NCBI GenBank assembly: GCA_937860165.1
Contig: CALMBE010000114.1
Span: forward strand, 1 to 8,754
DNA: 8,754 bases
Direction: 5' to 3'
Source of the DNA: an uncultured Planctomycetaceae bacterium
GTDB lineage: Bacteria > Planctomycetota > Planctomycetia > Pirellulales > Lacipirellulaceae
Program-made: the position numbers and the translations under genes
Shown: piece after piece, positions 7,043-8,754 of the stretch
How the letters are laid out: each line of letters opens with the position of its first letter
Numbering within the stretch: the first letter of the stretch is position 1
The notes under the pieces: generated by a model
What the model was told of the DNA's origin: nothing
Seen by the model: only the letters and a program-made list of their open reading frames with translations
The model's database searches: none

Positions 7043-7267
7043 GATTGAAATGGCTGCCTTGCGGACGGTTGCACTAGAAGAATAAAAAAGGCGAAGTGGA
7101 ACAGCTAATTGAGGGTGCCCGGGAATTGCAGAATCACATTGCTAGCGGTTAGGCCGTCATTCCCGCGCAGGCGGGAATCCAGAATTCCGGAGATGGATTC
7201 CCGCCTGCGCGGGAATGACGAGTGTAGCGTATTTTTCCATTGTGAATTCCAGGACTCCCTCGGCTAG
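7043..7267. other. 225-base gap between FkbM methyltransferase and glycosyltransferase genes
   Basis: This gap holds the inverted repeat at 7155-7220 and no gene. On the minus strand, AT-richer sequence between the repeat and the glycosyltransferase start (about 7070-7090, with a run of six T in minus sense) could hold an internal promoter, but I see no -35/-10 pair with proper spacing. Confidence 0.5.
7155..7220. repeat. 27-bp perfect inverted repeat made of two dRS3-like ATTCCC-N8-GGGAAT units
   Basis: The arms 7155-7181 and 7194-7220 are exact reverse complements across a 12-base spacer (GAATTCCGGAGA). Each arm contains ATTCCCGC-GCAG/CTGC-GCGGGAAT, itself a dyad, so the element can form one long hairpin or two short ones. 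The core fits the ATTCCC-N8-GGGAAT pattern known as dRS3 in Neisseria and seen as a dispersed repeat in other proteobacteria. It starts about 48 bases after the FkbM gene stop in the direction of transcription. It may act as a transcript-stabilising or attenuating hairpin, or be a small mobile repeat. No flanking direct duplication is evident. Confidence 0.85.
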
Positions 7268-8155
7268 TTAAATGGACTTACCTAGGATGCGAAAAGGTGG
7301 CGCTTCCCGAACTCGTTGCCGTGCTCGGTCCAGATCGCGAATAAACAGCGTGTTGCCAACGGGGTTGTTGCGCTTGGCCAGCGGCGTGATGGTTCTCGCG
7401 TACGGATCGTAGTCATAGGCACGAAATCCCAATCCTGCGAGTGTCTCGAGCAAGGGATTCTCGTCGAATCCGTAGCGGTGACCGCTTCCATTGAGCTCCA
7501 CCAACAGGGCGTTAAGCTGCTCATTAGCGAATGTGCGAGTGGCACCGCGAAAGACCATGGTTTCGTAGCCCTCGACATCGATTTTCATCATCGTTGGGGC
7601 CGAACTGAGCGAAGCGTCCAAGGTATCGACGGGGACTTCGACCATGTTGGTCGTGGTTTCATGCTCGGCAAGAACGTGATTCATGGCGTTCTCGCCGGTG
7701 GTAAATCGGAGGACGCCCCGGCTGTCCCCGACCCCTTGGTTGTAGGATTGAACACGTTCCCGCAAGTCATTGAGTGCCAGATTGGTCACTAAGCGGCCGT
7801 AGGTTTCGGGTACCGGTTCGAAACATGCGCCACGCGCCCGCACGGCACCACAGGCCAGGATAGTGTAAGCCCCCACATTCGCGCCCACGTCGACAAAAAA
7901 ATCACTCTCATTCAGGGCATGCAAGACAAAGCCCATGTCCTTGAAGTCGCACAACCCCTCATACACATTGCCAGTGAGGCCATGTTCGCCGACCCCCGCG
8001 ATAAACCGGGTATTGTTGACCCATGGAACCATCGTCTTGCCGGGGATCAAGCGGCTGCCGATTTGCCATTTCAAAAATCGCACCACCGAAGCCAGTTTGC
8101 GATCTCGATTGAGCGGGGCCCTCGTGATGTGACGCATAGTGCGAAAAAGCGACAT
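7268..8155 (-). CDS. FkbM-family SAM-dependent methyltransferase
   Basis: This 295-residue protein has the FkbM (Methyltransf_21) signature. The SAM loop is FFVDVGANVGAYTI (87-99), followed by the ribose-binding acid in CFEPVPETY (111-119), NLALND (125-130), the conserved MKIDVEGYE (190-198) and LLVELNG (217-223). Members O-methylate small molecules or sugars and are frequent in polysaccharide clusters; the acceptor is not known. The ATG at 8155 is preferred because a GGAG box lies about 8 bases upstream. A GTG at 8221 would add 22 residues and overlap the flippase gene by 31 bases without a visible ribosome site. The gene follows the flippase stop by 35 bases and is probably cotranscribed with it. 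Confidence 0.93.
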   Translation of the reverse strand: MSLFRTMRHITRAPLNRDRKLASVVRFLKWQIGSRLIPGKTMVPWVNNTRFIAGVGEHGLTGNVYEGLCDFKDMGFVLHALNESDFFVDVGANVGAYTILACGAVRARGACFEPVPETYGRLVTNLALNDLRERVQSYNQGVGDSRGVLRFTTGENAMNHVLAEHETTTNMVEVPVDTLDASLSSAPTMMKIDVEGYETMVFRGATRTFANEQLNALLVELNGSGHRYGFDENPLLETLAGLGFRAYDYDPYARTITPLAKRNNPVGNTLFIRDLDRARQRVREAPPFRILGKSI

Positions 8156-8190
8156 GCCGACTACTCCAGTCTGCTCAGTGGTAAAGAGAT

Positions 8191-8754
8191 TTAGGTCGAT
8201 TGCAGGGAAACGCCCAGACACAGAGTCCTACGAATCACACCTGCCAGGGAATTGGGAAGCACACCTGCCAATTCACCCAAGTGGCTGGCAAAGAACACAC
8301 GCATCAAACCCAGAAACACAGCGGAAAACACCACGGTATCGAACACCACATGGGACATCAACATTTCACTGGGTAAACAACTGGAACCAATCCACCAGGC
8401 AACCCCAGTCGCTACGACCGAGCACGCCCAGCTAGGCAGGATAGCGGCAACTATGCTCCCAAGGGAAATCCCGTGGCGATTCAAGATGAAGACTGTCAAC
8501 GCCAAGGAAAAACCTGTCTGCGAGAATCCTACCACCCAGGCGATGCCCGTCAGATTCGTTCCACAGAGGACTACGGCCAGCCAAGCGCTGAACATCAAGA
8601 CCAGACCCTCCATCAAGAGGAACTGGGCGCTGCGGCGGAATTCACCCCGCGAAGTTATTGCCGCGTGAAGCACATCTGGAATAAGTCGCACCGGGGCAAA
8701 AAGGGAAAAGACTTGCATCAAAGGGACAACCATCGCCCACTTGTTGTGCCACAG
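8191..8754 (-). CDS. wzx-like: Wzx-type polysaccharide flippase, C-terminal part (5' end outside the window)
   Basis: The frame is open through the window edge, starting inside codons that read LWHNKWAMVVPLMQVFSLFAPVRL. It ends at 8191, giving 187 residues. The K-W-x(2)-V-x-P-x(2)-Q-x-(F/L)-x(3)-AP-(F/V)-R pattern matches the region linking the two halves of lipopolysaccharide/PST-type flippases (MOP superfamily, WzxC-like). Four to five hydrophobic segments follow, as expected for the C-terminal bundle. It moves the undecaprenyl-linked repeat unit across the inner membrane. The internal ATG at 8733 is not the start. Confidence in the family is good but limited by the missing N-terminal half. 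Confidence 0.8.
   Translation of the reverse strand: MWHNKWAMVVPLMQVFSLFAPVRLIPDVLHAAITSRGEFRRSAQFLLMEGLVLMFSAWLAVVLCGTNLTGIAWVVGFSQTGFSLALTVFILNRHGISLGSIVAAILPSWACSVVATGVAWWIGSSCLPSEMLMSHVVFDTVVFSAVFLGLMRVFFASHLGELAGVLPNSLAGVIRRTLCLGVSLQST

Noticed and set aside
8156..8221. A GTG start giving the FkbM methyltransferase 22 more residues
   Set aside because: It overlaps the flippase gene and has no ribosome site, whereas the ATG at 8155 has GGAG at proper spacing.
1..8754. CRISPR array, tRNA, rRNA, transposase, or toxin/defence genes
   Set aside because: I looked for spaced direct repeats, conserved RNA segments, and nuclease or recombinase motifs on both strands, and saw none.

Overview
The window carries one long polysaccharide (exopolysaccharide or O-antigen-like) biosynthesis operon on the minus strand, read from right to left. 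In transcription order it holds: the C-terminal part of a Wzx-type flippase (8754-8191), an FkbM-family methyltransferase (8155-7268), a GT4 glycosyltransferase (7042-5927), a PAPS-dependent sulfotransferase (5734-4877), a Wzy-type repeat-unit polymerase (4769-3435), a second GT4 glycosyltransferase (3336-2116), a WcaF-type acetyltransferase (2126-1530) and a class I methyltransferase (1533-772). The last three are packed with overlapping stop and start codons. The first five are separated by gaps of 35 to 225 bases.

The left edge holds a plus-strand reading frame (3-626) that converges on the operon. Most of it is the C-terminal part of another SAM-dependent methyltransferase. Its first 30 or so codons are instead unmistakably chromate transporter (ChrA/CHR family) sequence, joined in frame inside a short stretch that both families could share (Gly-Trp-Arg-Leu-His-Gly). 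The join removes the SAM-binding glycine-rich loop. It looks like an assembly chimera at a contig edge, or less likely a real recombination junction.

Two elaborate palindromes lie between genes. A perfect 46-bp palindrome (662-707) sits in the convergent gap between the plus-strand frame and the operon end. A 27+12+27 inverted repeat (7155-7220) made of two copies of an ATTCCC-N8-GGGAAT element lies inside the operon, between the FkbM methyltransferase and a glycosyltransferase. In both, each arm is itself a smaller palindrome, as in REP/BIME-like or dRS3-like elements.

Together the genes describe a Wzx/Wzy route. Glycosyltransferases assemble a lipid-linked repeat unit, which is decorated by sulfation, O-acetylation and methylation. 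The flippase moves it across the inner membrane and the polymerase joins units in the periplasm. The initiating sugar-phosphate transferase, the export proteins and the promoter are not in the window. The organism is a Gram-negative-type bacterium with moderate GC. The mix of sulfotransferase, WcaF-like acetyltransferase and FkbM methyltransferase, with few clear Shine-Dalgarno sites, fits Planctomycetota, but nothing here proves the phylum. I see no RNA gene, CRISPR array, transposase or defence system.
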